DNA of 34,670 nt from JBCBKL01 sp038521825 (GCA_038521825.1 JBCBKL010000032.1:1-34670), one strand, 5' to 3'. Shown: positions 7,832 through 17,298, numbered from the stretch's first letter. The notes: generated from the letters alone by a model not told the origin. Program-made: numbers and translations.

Positions 7832-9922
7832 TCAGCTTTTGTTGAGATCGTCAAATGTGCGGCCCTCAGCAACCAACTGCTCCAGCAGGGGCGCGGGCTG
7901 CCAGAAATAGGGGTCATCCTCGGCATAGCGCTTAATATCGGCCAGAAGATCGGGCAGACCAGCTATATCCGCCCATTTCAGCGGCCCGCCACGATAGCGG
8001 GGAAAACCATAGCCAAAAAGCAGCGTCATATCGACATCCAGCGGCCGCTGCGCGATGCCCTCACCGACCACCTTGGCGGCTTCGTTCACCATGGCCGCCA
8101 TGTAGCGGCGCACGATCTCTTCGTGGCTGAAGTCACGTGGGGTGATCCCCTTCTCGGTCCGCTCCGCCTCGATCAGTGGCATGACATCGGGGTTCGGAAC
8201 CCGGGCCTTCGGACCGGCTGCGTAGTCGTAATAGCCCTTGCCGGTTTTCTGACCGAAGTGCCCGGCCTCGCAAAGCCTATCGCCATAGCCAGTGTCGCGT
8301 TCCCCTGGATCCATCCCCTCAGCCCGGCGGCGTTTACGCACCGCCCAGCCGATATCAAGGCCGGCGAGATCGGCCACAGCAAAGGGCCCCATAGCGAAAC
8401 CAAATTCCTCAAGCGCCTTGTCGATTTCGTAAGGCGAAGCCCCGTCGAGGATCATGTGATCGGCGGCAGTACGATATACGGACAAGATGCGGTTGCCGAT
8501 AAAACCGTCGCAGACACCCGCCCGCACGCTGATCTTGCCCAGCCGTTTTCCAAGGGCAAAGCCGGTCGCAACCACGTCGATCACGGTTTTGTCCCCGACG
8601 ACGACCTCGAGCAGTTTCATCACGTGGGCAGGTGAAAAGAAGTGCAGGCCGATCACGTCCTGGGGCCGCTTTGTGACAGCTGCTATTTCGTTGATGTCGA
8701 GATAGGAGGTGTTCGAAGCCAGCACGCAGCCGGGTTTGCAGACGGCATCGAGTTGAGAAAAGACCTTCTTCTTGACCTCCATCTCTTCGAAAACGGCCTC
8801 GATCACCAGATCCGCGTTCGAAAGCGCGCCGTAGTCGGTCACGATCCGCAGCGCTTGGGTCAGGATCGCCTCGTGCTGCTCGGTGCTGATCTTGCCGCGC
8901 TTGAGCGCCCCCGCAAGATTGCCCTCGATCCGGCCCCGCGCGGCCTCGCCCGCCGCTGCGCTCATCTCGAGCATGGTCACCTTGAGGCCCGACAAAAGGG
9001 CCGCCGTTGCGATGCCAGCGCCCATCGTACCACCACCAATGACGCCGATTTCCGAGACGGCGCGCGGTTCAACGCCCTTGAGCTCGGGGAGGTTCGATAC
9101 AGCTCTCTCGCTAAAGAAGGCATGGATCATGCCCTGCCGCTGATCTGTTTGCATCAGATCGAAGAATATCTGCCGCTCGGTCTGTAATCCTTCGGTAAAG
9201 GGCTTTTCAACGCTTGCCTGCACCGCCCGAACACACCATGCGGGCGAAATCTGGCCCCGGCCACGCGCCAGCGTCGCGTCAAAGGCAGCATCCCAATCGA
9301 CCGGCTCAGGCGGCGACATTTCCGAAACGGCGCGGCGCGGTGCGCCGTCATCCAATAGAGCTTGCGCATAGTCGAGACCGTTTACCTTGGGATCACCGTC
9401 TCGAATGACATCGATGATACCCAGCTTTGCGGCCTCTTCCGCCCCCACCTGCCGACCAGACGTCATCATCTCCAACGCCGGTTCAACGCCCGTCAGACGT
9501 GGCAGGCGCTGCGTGCCACCTGCGCCGGGGATGAGACCCAGATGCACTTCTGGCAGGCCAACACGGGCCGAAGGAACCGCGATCCGGTAGTGACAACCCA
9601 AGGCGACCTCAAGCCCACCCCCCAGCGAAACCCCATGCATTGAAGCAATAACCAAGAGTGGCGAGCGTTCGATGCGATTGATCAGATCGGGCAAGTGCGG
9701 CTCTTTCGGAGGCTTGCCGAACTCGGTGATGTCGGCCCCGGCAAAGAACGCACGGCCGTCGCCGACAATCAGAACAGCACGCACGCCATCATCCGCCTCG
9801 GCCTGGGCCATCCGGTCCCAAAGGCCCTCGCGCACAGCGTGGCTGAGTGCATTCACCGGCGGGTTCTGTACCGTCAAAATGGCAATACTGCCCTGACGGT
9901 CATACGCAATCTTATCGCTCAA
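7832..9922 (-). CDS. Bifunctional enoyl-CoA hydratase / 3-hydroxyacyl-CoA dehydrogenase (FadB/PimF-like)
   Basis: A 696-residue fusion carrying out hydration then NAD-dependent oxidation of beta-oxidation intermediates. The N-terminal crotonase domain keeps both catalytic Glu: Glu105 in GGGLEVALGC and Glu125 in GLPEVHLGLIPGAGGTQ. The dehydrogenase domain starts with the NAD motif GVIGGGTMGAGIA near residue 292, followed by LHFFSPAHVMKLLEVV and FIGNRIL. The ORF opens with TTG at 9922, supported by GGGAGG about 9 nt upstream; no better ATG is seen. It is the first gene of the six-gene operon. No thiolase accompanies it, so the final cleavage must be encoded elsewhere. Confidence 0.93.
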   Translation of the reverse strand: MSDKIAYDRQGSIAILTVQNPPVNALSHAVREGLWDRMAQAEADDGVRAVLIVGDGRAFFAGADITEFGKPPKEPHLPDLINRIERSPLLVIASMHGVSLGGGLEVALGCHYRIAVPSARVGLPEVHLGLIPGAGGTQRLPRLTGVEPALEMMTSGRQVGAEEAAKLGIIDVIRDGDPKVNGLDYAQALLDDGAPRRAVSEMSPPEPVDWDAAFDATLARGRGQISPAWCVRAVQASVEKPFTEGLQTERQIFFDLMQTDQRQGMIHAFFSERAVSNLPELKGVEPRAVSEIGVIGGGTMGAGIATAALLSGLKVTMLEMSAAAGEAARGRIEGNLAGALKRGKISTEQHEAILTQALRIVTDYGALSNADLVIEAVFEEMEVKKKVFSQLDAVCKPGCVLASNTSYLDINEIAAVTKRPQDVIGLHFFSPAHVMKLLEVVVGDKTVIDVVATGFALGKRLGKISVRAGVCDGFIGNRILSVYRTAADHMILDGASPYEIDKALEEFGFAMGPFAVADLAGLDIGWAVRKRRRAEGMDPGERDTGYGDRLCEAGHFGQKTGKGYYDYAAGPKARVPNPDVMPLIEAERTEKGITPRDFSHEEIVRRYMAAMVNEAAKVVGEGIAQRPLDVDMTLLFGYGFPRYRGGPLKWADIAGLPDLLADIKRYAEDDPYFWQPAPLLEQLVAEGRTFDDLNKS

Positions 9923-9936
9923 AGCGTGGCCCTCCC

Positions 9937-9989
9937 CTTGCCCCGTTTGGCTGCTCGTTCAGCCTAGACGGGTGGCCGCAAAGGGCAAG
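9937..9989. repeat. Short inverted repeat upstream of the acyl-CoA operon
   Basis: CTTGCCC (9937-9943) and GGGCAAG (9983-9989) are perfect 7-bp complements 39 bases apart, lying in the 74-bp gap between the methyltransferase stop and the TTG start of the operon. It might be an operator or a long-loop hairpin; length alone makes chance possible. Confidence 0.25.
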
Positions 9990-9996
9990 AGGGCCG

Positions 9997-10491
9997 CTAC
10001 GTCATTGGGCGGGCACGATAGATGAAGCAGCGGCCCTCGACAGCATCGGTCGGCAACGTCTCTTCGACCAATTCGGCGAAATACATACGGTCGCTCGAAA
10101 CGACCAATCCCCCGGGCGCCACAAGCGGCTCGATCAAAGGGGATGCCACGCGCGCAAAGGCATCATTCTTTGCAGCGTTATGCCCTCCCATATCCGCATG
10201 GATCAGGATAGCGGGCCCGGGATGCGCGCGCGCCGCTGCCAGCGTGTCGACCATTTCACCCAAAATAACGCGTTCATCCGGCGGCGTACTGTCCGGATGG
10301 GAAGCGACGGCTCGTTCGAAAACCCAAATGTCCCGATCGGGCATCCGCTCGCGCAGATGGTGGTAGGTGCGACCGTTCCCAAGGCCCAATTCAAAGACGT
10401 GACCGGGTATTCCGGCAAGGGCGTCGACGGCCCAATCGATGCAAGCGCGTTGCGAGACCATGCGGTCGATAAACAGATCTAGACGGCTCAT
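9997..10491 (-). CDS. Class I SAM-dependent methyltransferase-like protein (Methyltransf_17 type)
   Basis: A small Rossmann-fold protein of 164 aa when started at the ATG at 10491 (MSRLDLFIDRM); a longer reading to 10566 adds a poor, low-complexity N-terminus. Motif I is clear as VFELGLGNGRTYHHL, followed by an acidic strand end (DIWVFERAVASHP). Later blocks ILIHADMGGHN and LVAPGGLVVSSDRMYF fit the family seen in Rhodobacterales. Substrate is unknown. It precedes the acyl-CoA operon on the same strand, 74 bp away, and is divergent from the ABC importer genes. It may be transcribed through into the operon, but this cannot be shown. Confidence 0.75.
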   Translation of the reverse strand: MSRLDLFIDRMVSQRACIDWAVDALAGIPGHVFELGLGNGRTYHHLRERMPDRDIWVFERAVASHPDSTPPDERVILGEMVDTLAAARAHPGPAILIHADMGGHNAAKNDAFARVASPLIEPLVAPGGLVVSSDRMYFAELVEETLPTDAVEGRCFIYRARPMT

Positions 10492-10638
10492 TTCCCGAAA
10501 TCCTCTTGTCGTTGCGCCCGATCTGGGGTCGAAACTGTTCAAATGACAGTCACGACCTTGTGGCAAAGACGCGTTACTGGACGCAAGGCTTGGAATCGGG
10601 TTTGACTGAATCCCGGATCAGGGGATCAGACAGGTACG

Positions 10639-12399
10639 ATGGCGCCACTTTTGGAAATCCAAAATCTGACGATTGGCTTTCGGTCGGCCGAACCGGTCGT
10701 GCGCGATGTCAGTTTCAGCGTCGAGGAAGGTGAGACACTTGCCCTCGTTGGTGAAAGCGGGTCGGGCAAGACGCTTACCTGCCGGTCGGTTCTGCGCATT
10801 CTGCCGGGTACGGCCCAGATCCGGACCGGTCAAATCCGCTTTGGACCCAAACGCGAAGATCTGCTGCTGCTCAGCAACAGCGCGATGCGTCATGTCCGCG
10901 GCAACGAGATCTCGATGATCTTTCAGGAGCCGATGCGGTCGCTCTCGCCCCTGCACCGGATCGGCAATCAGGTGAGCGAGGTATTGCGGCTGCATCGCGA
11001 CGCTGCTTCGGGCGATGCCCGTAAGACGGTGCTCGAGATGTTCGACCGGGTCGGTTTCCCCGATCCGGACCGCGCGTACCAATCCTATCCTTTCGAACTG
11101 TCGGGCGGTATGCGGCAGCGGGCCATGATCGCCATGGCCATGGTCGCCCGCCCCAAGCTGCTGATCGCGGACGAGCCGACCACGGCCCTCGACGTGACCA
11201 CGCAAGCCATGGTGCTTGGGCTCATCAAGGATCTGCAGCGCGAACACGGCATGGCCGTTATCCTGGTGACCCACGATCTGGGCGTTGTGGCGAACATGGC
11301 GGAAACCATCGTTGTCCTGAACAAGGGGCGCGTGATGGAGGCCGGATCGGCCGCCGAAGTGATCGGCGCCCCCGCGCATCCTTATACGCAGCGGCTTTGC
11401 GATGCCGCGCCCATGATCCCAGAGGTTGCCAAACCGGCCCGGCCCCTGGCCCACAACGATCTCATTCTCGAGATGAAGAACGTCAACAAGACATACACCT
11501 TGCGGGCCAGCGGCTGGGGCAACAAGCAACTCATCCATGCCTGCCGTGGCGTTGATCTTGAGTTGCAGCGCGGCAAGACCCTTGCTGTCGTGGGGGAAAG
11601 CGGATCAGGCAAAACCACCTGCGCCCGGATCGCCTTGGGTGCCGAGATGCCGGACCCGGGCGGCGAGGTTTGGTTCAATGGCCAGAACGGCAACAGCCTT
11701 GCCGTGCACAACATGACCAAGGCCGAGCGGGTGGAGTTCCAGCGGCGGGCCCAAATGGTCTTTCAGGATCCCTATTCATCGCTGTCGCCAAGAATGCGGA
11801 TCGGTGACACACTGACTGAACCGCTCGAGATCCACGGCATCGGCAACAAAGGCAGTCGACGCGAGGCGGCGGCCGAGCGTCTGAAATGGGTGGGGCTCTC
11901 ACCCGATATGCTCACCCGCTACCCCCATGCTTTTTCCGGGGGGCAGCGGCAGCGCCTGTCGATTGCGCGGGCGTTGATGCTCGACCCGCAATTTCTTGTG
12001 TGTGATGAGCCGACCTCGGCGCTTGATGTGTCGGTTCAGGATCAGATACTCGATCTGCTCGAGGACATCCGCGAAAAGGCAGGGCTCAGCTATCTCTTCA
12101 TCAGCCACGATCTGGCCGTCGTCGCCCGCATCGCCGACGAGGTTGCGGTCATGCGGCAGGGAGTTATCGTGGAACAGGCCCCGCCGGACACTCTTTTCTA
12201 CGATCCAAGACACCCCTATACTCAGGCCCTTATCGCCGCCCAGCCTGAGCCAGACATCGGGCGGCCCATCGATCTTCAGCTTGTCGCAAAAGGGGCCGGG
12301 TCACCCACCACATGGCCCGACATGTTCCGTTTTGAAGGCCTCAACGCGCCCGACCTGATCGAGATGGACCCCGGACATAAGGTACGCTGCCATGCTTAA
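10639..12399 (+). CDS. Peptide-type ABC importer, double ATP-binding protein (YejF-like)
   Basis: Two complete ABC ATPase domains in one 586-aa chain, energising import at the inner membrane. Domain 1 has Walker A GESGSGKT (38-45), signature LSGGMRQR and Walker B LLIADEPTTALD. Domain 2 has Walker A GESGSGKT near 318-325, signature SGGQRQR near 433 and LVCDEPTSALD. The oligopeptide/dipeptide C-terminal block HPYTQAL occurs after domain 2, and HPYTQRL after domain 1, which marks the Opp/Dpp class. It overlaps the binding-protein gene by 8 bp and leads a four-gene operon. Substrate is not readable; peptides, opine-like compounds and microcin C-type cargo are known for such systems. Confidence 0.93.
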   Translation: MAPLLEIQNLTIGFRSAEPVVRDVSFSVEEGETLALVGESGSGKTLTCRSVLRILPGTAQIRTGQIRFGPKREDLLLLSNSAMRHVRGNEISMIFQEPMRSLSPLHRIGNQVSEVLRLHRDAASGDARKTVLEMFDRVGFPDPDRAYQSYPFELSGGMRQRAMIAMAMVARPKLLIADEPTTALDVTTQAMVLGLIKDLQREHGMAVILVTHDLGVVANMAETIVVLNKGRVMEAGSAAEVIGAPAHPYTQRLCDAAPMIPEVAKPARPLAHNDLILEMKNVNKTYTLRASGWGNKQLIHACRGVDLELQRGKTLAVVGESGSGKTTCARIALGAEMPDPGGEVWFNGQNGNSLAVHNMTKAERVEFQRRAQMVFQDPYSSLSPRMRIGDTLTEPLEIHGIGNKGSRREAAAERLKWVGLSPDMLTRYPHAFSGGQRQRLSIARALMLDPQFLVCDEPTSALDVSVQDQILDLLEDIREKAGLSYLFISHDLAVVARIADEVAVMRQGVIVEQAPPDTLFYDPRHPYTQALIAAQPEPDIGRPIDLQLVAKGAGSPTTWPDMFRFEGLNAPDLIEMDPGHKVRCHA

Positions 12400-14320
12400 G
12401 CTTAAGACCCTGATCCGCCTTCTTGCCTTTCTGACTGCGCTGCCACTGGCCGCTGAGATCGTGCCGGTTGAAAGCGAATACCTGGCCGAAGCGGTCCAAT
12501 CGGGGGAGCTTCCGCCCGTCAGTGAACGCCTGCCCAAGGTGCCAATTGTCGTTGATCTTGAGGCCAAGGGCCGCCAGATCGGTACACCCGGTGGCACCCT
12601 GCGCACGATGGTCACGCGATCCAAGGATATTCGGCAGATCGTCGTCTACGGCTATGCGCGTTTGGTTGGCTACGACGAAAACTACGATCTCAAACCCGAC
12701 ATTCTGCGGGACGTTGAGGTTATTGAGGGCCGGAAGTTCATCCTCCATCTGCGCCCCGGCCACCGCTGGTCCGATGGGCATCCGTTCACATCAGCGGATT
12801 TTGAATATTGGTGGAACCACGTTGCCAACAACGAAAAGCTACAGCCTGCCGGCCCGCCCGAGGTCATGCGCGTCGATGACGAGATCGCAACGGTGACCTT
12901 TCCGGATGAGCTGACGGTTGTCGTCGAATGGAGCCAGCCAAACCCCCGCTTCCTTCAAGCCCTTGCCGCCGCGCGGCCGCCCTTCATCTATCGCCCTGCG
13001 CATTACCTCAAACATTATCATGCCGATTTCGCGGATCCTGACGAGCTGAAGGCCCTGATCGATCGCAAGCGGGTCCGGGGCTGGGCTCCGCTGCACAACA
13101 AGCTCGACAACATGTACAAGTACGACAATCCCAAGCTGCCCACCTTGCAGCCGTGGTTGAACGCGTCGCGCAAGGGCGACACACGACAGAAATTCGTTCG
13201 CAATCCCTACTATCACCGGATCGATACCAACGGGGTCCAACTGCCCTATATCGACAAAGTCGAGATGACGATCGTCGGCGGCGGCCTTGTGGCCGCCAAG
13301 GCCAATGCGGGCGAGGTTGATCTGCAAGCCCGTGGCCTCGATTTCCGCGACACCCCAATCCTTAAGAAAGGCGAAGCGGACGGAGGCAAGTACTACACGC
13401 GGCTTTGGGCCAATGGGGCCGCCAGCCAGATCGCTATTTACCCAAACCTCAACTTTGCCGATCCGGTCTGGCGTGAGGTGATGCGGGACGCCCGGTTCCG
13501 CCGCGCGCTCTCGATGGCAATCGACAGGCGGATGATAAACCGGGCGCTCTATTTCGGTATGGGACGCGAAGGTGGCATGACCGTGCTCGCCAAATCACCG
13601 TTCTTTGCGACCGAGAACCTGACGGCATGGGCGCTTTACAATCCCGAACTCGCCAACTCGCTGCTTGATGAAATGGGCCTCACGAGCCGTGACCGGAACG
13701 GCATTCGCCTGCTGCCCGATGGTCGCCCGATGGAATTCGTGATCGAAACCGCCGGTGAACGGCAAGAGGTCGAAAATGCGCTGGCCATCATCACCGACAC
13801 GTGGCGGGACATCGGGGTCAGACTGGTTATGCGCCCGCTCGACCGCGATATCCTGCGCAACCGGGTCTATACTGGCGTGACAATGGCTGCGGTCTGGTTC
13901 GGATGGGATAACGGCTTGCCCCAGGCCTACACGCCGCCGGAATACCTCGCGCCCACGGCGCAGGAATTCTTTGCCTGGCCCAAATGGGGGCAGTACTACC
14001 AAACCCACGGAATGGCGGGTGAGCCGATCGATATGGGCCCGGCGATCGAACTCATGCGGCTCTACAAGGATTGGGAGCATTCGACGGACGAGGCTGAACG
14101 CGATCGGATCTGGCGCGAAATGCTTGCGATACATGCCGATCAGCAATTCGGCATCGGTATCCTGTCAGAGGCGCCTCAGCCCGTCGTGGTTTCGCACCGG
14201 CTGAAAAACGTGCCGGAATACGGCAAATGGGCCTGGGATCCCGGTGCTCATTTCGGGGTTCACCGGATCGACGAGTTCTTTTTCTCGGATGACGAGGTCG
14301 TCGCCCAGGTGCGTCAATGA
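12392..14320 (+). CDS. ABC importer periplasmic substrate-binding protein, family 5
   Basis: A 642-aa extracellular solute-binding protein of the Opp/Dpp/YejA family. A signal peptide is evident (MLKLKTLIRLLAFLTALPLA then AE), with no lipobox Cys, so the mature protein should be free in the periplasm. Family blocks include GGTLRTMV, LRPGHRWSDGHPFTSADFEYWW and DARFRRALSMAIDRRMINRALY. The length exceeds typical dipeptide-binding proteins (about 530) and fits the longer YejA-like group. The gene overlaps the ATPase by 8 bp and the first permease by 4 bp. Confidence 0.92.
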   Translation: MLKLKTLIRLLAFLTALPLAAEIVPVESEYLAEAVQSGELPPVSERLPKVPIVVDLEAKGRQIGTPGGTLRTMVTRSKDIRQIVVYGYARLVGYDENYDLKPDILRDVEVIEGRKFILHLRPGHRWSDGHPFTSADFEYWWNHVANNEKLQPAGPPEVMRVDDEIATVTFPDELTVVVEWSQPNPRFLQALAAARPPFIYRPAHYLKHYHADFADPDELKALIDRKRVRGWAPLHNKLDNMYKYDNPKLPTLQPWLNASRKGDTRQKFVRNPYYHRIDTNGVQLPYIDKVEMTIVGGGLVAAKANAGEVDLQARGLDFRDTPILKKGEADGGKYYTRLWANGAASQIAIYPNLNFADPVWREVMRDARFRRALSMAIDRRMINRALYFGMGREGGMTVLAKSPFFATENLTAWALYNPELANSLLDEMGLTSRDRNGIRLLPDGRPMEFVIETAGERQEVENALAIITDTWRDIGVRLVMRPLDRDILRNRVYTGVTMAAVWFGWDNGLPQAYTPPEYLAPTAQEFFAWPKWGQYYQTHGMAGEPIDMGPAIELMRLYKDWEHSTDEAERDRIWREMLAIHADQQFGIGILSEAPQPVVVSHRLKNVPEYGKWAWDPGAHFGVHRIDEFFFSDDEVVAQVRQ

Positions 14321-15345
14321 GATTTCTGACCTACGCAGCCTACCGGCTGCTGACGATGCTGATGACGCTCGCCGTGGTTTCGGTACTGGTCTTCATCATC
14401 ATCAACCTGCCCCCAGGTGACTATCTTTCGAACCAGATCGCCGAGTTACGGGCAACCGGGCAGGCCGAGGGTGTCGCGCAGGCCGAGTTTCTGCGCAAGG
14501 AATACGCGCTCGACCGCCCGCTTTGGGAACAATACCTGATCTGGGTCGGTGTGGCGCCGGGACCAAACGGGTTTTCCGGGCTGTTGCAGGGCGATTTCGG
14601 CTGGTCCTTCGAATTCGACCAGCCGGTTGCCGATATCGTCGGCGACGCGCTGTGGCTCACCGTTCTGGTCAATCTGGCGGCTGTCCTGTTCGTCTATCTT
14701 GTGGCCCTTCCCCTTGGCGTGTTGGCAGCCGCGCGGTCCGAGACATGGGTCGACTACACCGCCGCTTTCGTCGGTTATCTGGGCCTCGCCACGCCGAACT
14801 TCCTACTCGCACTCATCCTTTTCTACTATGGGCACAAATACCTGGGCCTGCCCATCGGCGGGCTGATGGACCCGATCTATGAGGGCGAACCGATGTCGTG
14901 GGGCAAGGTTCAATCGGTTTTGATCCACCTGATCGTGCCCACCTTCGTCATCGGAACCTCGGGTGCCGCAGCGATGCAGCAGCGGCTGCGTGCCAATATG
15001 CTCGATGAACTCTCAAAGCCCTATGTTGAGACGGCGACGGCCAAGGGCCTCACGCCGACGCGAATGCTGACCAAGTACCCGCTGCGCATGGCCTTTAACC
15101 CGTTCGTTGCCGACATTGGGAACCTGCTGCCATCGATGGTGTCGGGATCGGTCCTTGTGTCCGTCGTTCTGGGGCTGCAGACCATCGGGCCTGCCTTGCT
15201 TACCGCGCTCAAATCGCAGGATCAGTTCCTTGCTGCCTTTATCCTCATGTTCGTGGCCCTGCTCACGCTGATCGGCACCATGATCTCGGATCTGCTGCTT
15301 GTCCTGCTTGATCCCCGCATCCGGTTCGGGAGCCGCGAGGGATGA
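14317..15345 (+). CDS. ABC importer permease 1 (DppB/YejB-like)
   Basis: A 342-residue inner-membrane permease with the usual N-terminal segment, LLTMLMTLAVVSVLVFIIIN, then a periplasmic part including LRKEYALDRPLWEQYL, and about five further hydrophobic segments. The cytoplasmic coupling loop is visible as PYVETATAKGLTPTRMLTKY, the EAA-like motif contacting the ATPase. It overlaps both neighbours by 4 bp (ATGA), implying translational coupling. It pairs with the following permease to form the channel. Confidence 0.93.
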   Translation: MRFLTYAAYRLLTMLMTLAVVSVLVFIIINLPPGDYLSNQIAELRATGQAEGVAQAEFLRKEYALDRPLWEQYLIWVGVAPGPNGFSGLLQGDFGWSFEFDQPVADIVGDALWLTVLVNLAAVLFVYLVALPLGVLAAARSETWVDYTAAFVGYLGLATPNFLLALILFYYGHKYLGLPIGGLMDPIYEGEPMSWGKVQSVLIHLIVPTFVIGTSGAAAMQQRLRANMLDELSKPYVETATAKGLTPTRMLTKYPLRMAFNPFVADIGNLLPSMVSGSVLVSVVLGLQTIGPALLTALKSQDQFLAAFILMFVALLTLIGTMISDLLLVLLDPRIRFGSREG

Positions 15346-16484
15346 CAGACCGCTACGTTGATCCCGCCCCCTACGATGCCGAAGCTGATCTCAGTGCCCC
15401 GGAACGGCAGGACATGGATGCCGGGAACTGGACGCTGGTCTGGCGCCGGTTCCGGCGGCACCAGCTGGGTCTGATCTCGGGGCTTTTCCTCGCGATCTGC
15501 TATGTGTTGCTGCCCTTTGCCGGATTCATCGCGCCCTACACGCCCAATGAACGCAGCGCTGACTATCTTTATCACCCACCTCAGGACGTTCGATTTTTTC
15601 ACGAAGGGCAGTGGATCGGGCCGTACGTTTACCAAACGGAAGCGCTGGCGGATCTCGAAAACTTCCGCTGGAACTACACGATCGATGAAACGCGGCCAAT
15701 GCCGTTGCAGTTTTTTTGTCGGGGGTCCGAGTACCGTCTGGCCGGATTGATCCGAACCTCGACACACCTTTTCTGTGCGCCGGAGGGGGCCACGATCTTT
15801 CTGTGGGGTTCGGATCGGCTCGGACGCGATGTGTTCAGCCGTATCCTCTACGGCGCGCAACTGTCGCTGACCGTTGGGCTGATCGGCATTACTGTTTCTT
15901 TCCTTCTGGGCATCTTCTTTGGCGCCATCGCCGGCTATTTTGGCGGGCCGCTCGACTGGGGGATCCAGCGGGTGATCGAGATCCTTCGGTCCCTGCCCGA
16001 ACTCCCACTGTGGCTGGCTCTGTCCGCTGCTGTACCCTCGAACTGGGGGCCGGTTGCGGTGTTCTTCATCATCTCTATCATCCTCGGGCTGCTTGACTGG
16101 CCGGGCCTTGCGCGCGCCGTGCGGGCGAAGTTTTTATCACTCAGGGAAGAGGAATATGTGCGCGCTGCCGAGATGATGGGCGCATCGCCCCGTCGCGTGA
16201 TCCGTCGCCACCTGCTGCCGAATTTCGCGAGCCACCTTATCGCATCGGCGACGCTGTCGATCCCGGCTATGATCTTGGGTGAAACGGCGCTCAGCTTCCT
16301 TGGTCTCGGCCTCCGTGCGCCGGCAGTATCATGGGGCGTCATGCTGAACGATGCTCAGAACCTTGCCTCGATCGAAATCTATCCATGGACGGCAATCCCG
16401 ATGTTACCGATCATTGTCGTGGTGCTGGCGTTCAACTTCCTCGGCGACGGGCTGCGCGACAGCCTCGATCCCTACAAGAGCTGA
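15342..16484 (+). CDS. ABC importer permease 2 (DppC/YejE-like)
   Basis: A 380-aa permease, longer than DppC (about 300), because of a periplasmic insert of roughly 80-100 residues after the first membrane segment; YejE-type proteins share this. The coupling-loop motif EEEYVRAAEMMGASPRRVIRRH and the ending GETALSFLGLGLRAP...VSWGVMLNDAQ are standard for the class. The region LFCAPEGATIFLWGSDRLGRDVFSRILYG splits as FLWGSDRLGRDVFSR, the DppC hallmark. It is the last gene of the importer and its final 13 bp overlap, in antisense, the end of the DUF3445 gene. Confidence 0.93.
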   Translation: MTDRYVDPAPYDAEADLSAPERQDMDAGNWTLVWRRFRRHQLGLISGLFLAICYVLLPFAGFIAPYTPNERSADYLYHPPQDVRFFHEGQWIGPYVYQTEALADLENFRWNYTIDETRPMPLQFFCRGSEYRLAGLIRTSTHLFCAPEGATIFLWGSDRLGRDVFSRILYGAQLSLTVGLIGITVSFLLGIFFGAIAGYFGGPLDWGIQRVIEILRSLPELPLWLALSAAVPSNWGPVAVFFIISIILGLLDWPGLARAVRAKFLSLREEEYVRAAEMMGASPRRVIRRHLLPNFASHLIASATLSIPAMILGETALSFLGLGLRAPAVSWGVMLNDAQNLASIEIYPWTAIPMLPIIVVVLAFNFLGDGLRDSLDPYKS

Positions 16485-17224
16485 TGCGGCACGTCGGCGC
16501 GGCGCAGAACATAGGTATGGATGGCAAAGACAACTGCCGTTGTCTTGGGCAGACGAAATACCGTCTGCCGTTCCGACCGGTAGAACGGCGCGCTTTCGCC
16601 GGGCATCACGGGGCGGGGCTGCGCCTCTGATCGCGGCTGATACAGCGCCGGGTCCTCATACCACAGCCGGTTGAACCGCCAGATCGGCTGGCCCACGCGC
16701 ACGCCGTCAAAGAGGCGCTGCACCCGTCGGGCAAGGTTCGCATCGTATTCCGGAATCGGGTCATGAATGCGGGTCAGGGGGTGCCCGGCCTTTTCACTGA
16801 GACGCCAAGAGGCCGGAAAGCACAGCACCGCACCCGTCAGGACATGCTCGTCACCCTGTTTCTGCAGGATGCACAGGTCGCACTGAACGAGACGGCCAAG
16901 TGTGCCCAACGGGTCGTCCGGTTCAATGAAAACTGATCTTCCATCCGGACACTGCACAGTTTTGTCGACATCGAAGTCGAAGTCGAAGGACGGTAACATC
17001 CCCAATATCTGGTGGAGCAACTCGTCGGCGGCAGGCCGCGCCGCGTCATCTAGATAAATGACCTCGCGCCGCTGGGCGCCAATCAACCGCTCCCGTTCGG
17101 CCATTTGCGCGTTATAGGCCTGGTCGACGCGCAACCAGCGCCCCGAAACCGGCCTGACGCCCGGCAGAGGGCGCGCTTCGATTAGATCGTCGGGCAGATG
17201 TCGATGCAGAATTGGGGCGCTCAT
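16472..17224 (-). CDS. DUF3445 protein, haem-dependent oxidative N-demethylase-like
   Basis: A 250-residue member of the DUF3445 family, whose studied relatives are haem/PAS-fold enzymes that oxidatively demethylate amines such as dimethylamine. Recognisable blocks are LGRLVQCDLCILQK, LCFPASWRLSEKAGHPLTRIH split at CFPASWRLSEK, the NRLWYEDPALY block, and the C-terminal RLPKTTAVVFAIHTYV typical of the family. No signal peptide, so cytoplasmic. It ends overlapping the ABC permease by 13 bp tail-to-tail and starts divergently from the SCO1-associated operon across a 145-bp gap. The enzyme substrate here is unknown; family membership is firm. Confidence 0.82.
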   Translation of the reverse strand: MSAPILHRHLPDDLIEARPLPGVRPVSGRWLRVDQAYNAQMAERERLIGAQRREVIYLDDAARPAADELLHQILGMLPSFDFDFDVDKTVQCPDGRSVFIEPDDPLGTLGRLVQCDLCILQKQGDEHVLTGAVLCFPASWRLSEKAGHPLTRIHDPIPEYDANLARRVQRLFDGVRVGQPIWRFNRLWYEDPALYQPRSEAQPRPVMPGESAPFYRSERQTVFRLPKTTAVVFAIHTYVLRRADVPHQLL

Positions 17225-17267
17225 TCAAGCTGCATTTCAGAACCGGATGGCCGACACCAGAAAAATA

Positions 17268-17298
17268 GCCGATCACAATTTCATCCGTGCCGATCACA
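17268..17298. promoter_or_regulatory. Two direct repeats GCCGATCACA spaced 21 bp, abutting a promoter
   Basis: GCCGATCACA occurs at 17268-17277 and again at 17289-17298. The start-to-start distance of 21 bp equals two helical turns, placing both copies on the same face of the helix. The second copy touches a candidate -35 at 17299. This is the geometry of a dimeric activator bound beside RNA polymerase. The protein is unknown; control of the SCO1 operon is inferred from position. Confidence 0.5.

Noticed and set aside
10618..11538. 306-aa minus-strand ORF
   Set aside because: Opposite the first ABC ATPase domain; composition of a shadow frame.
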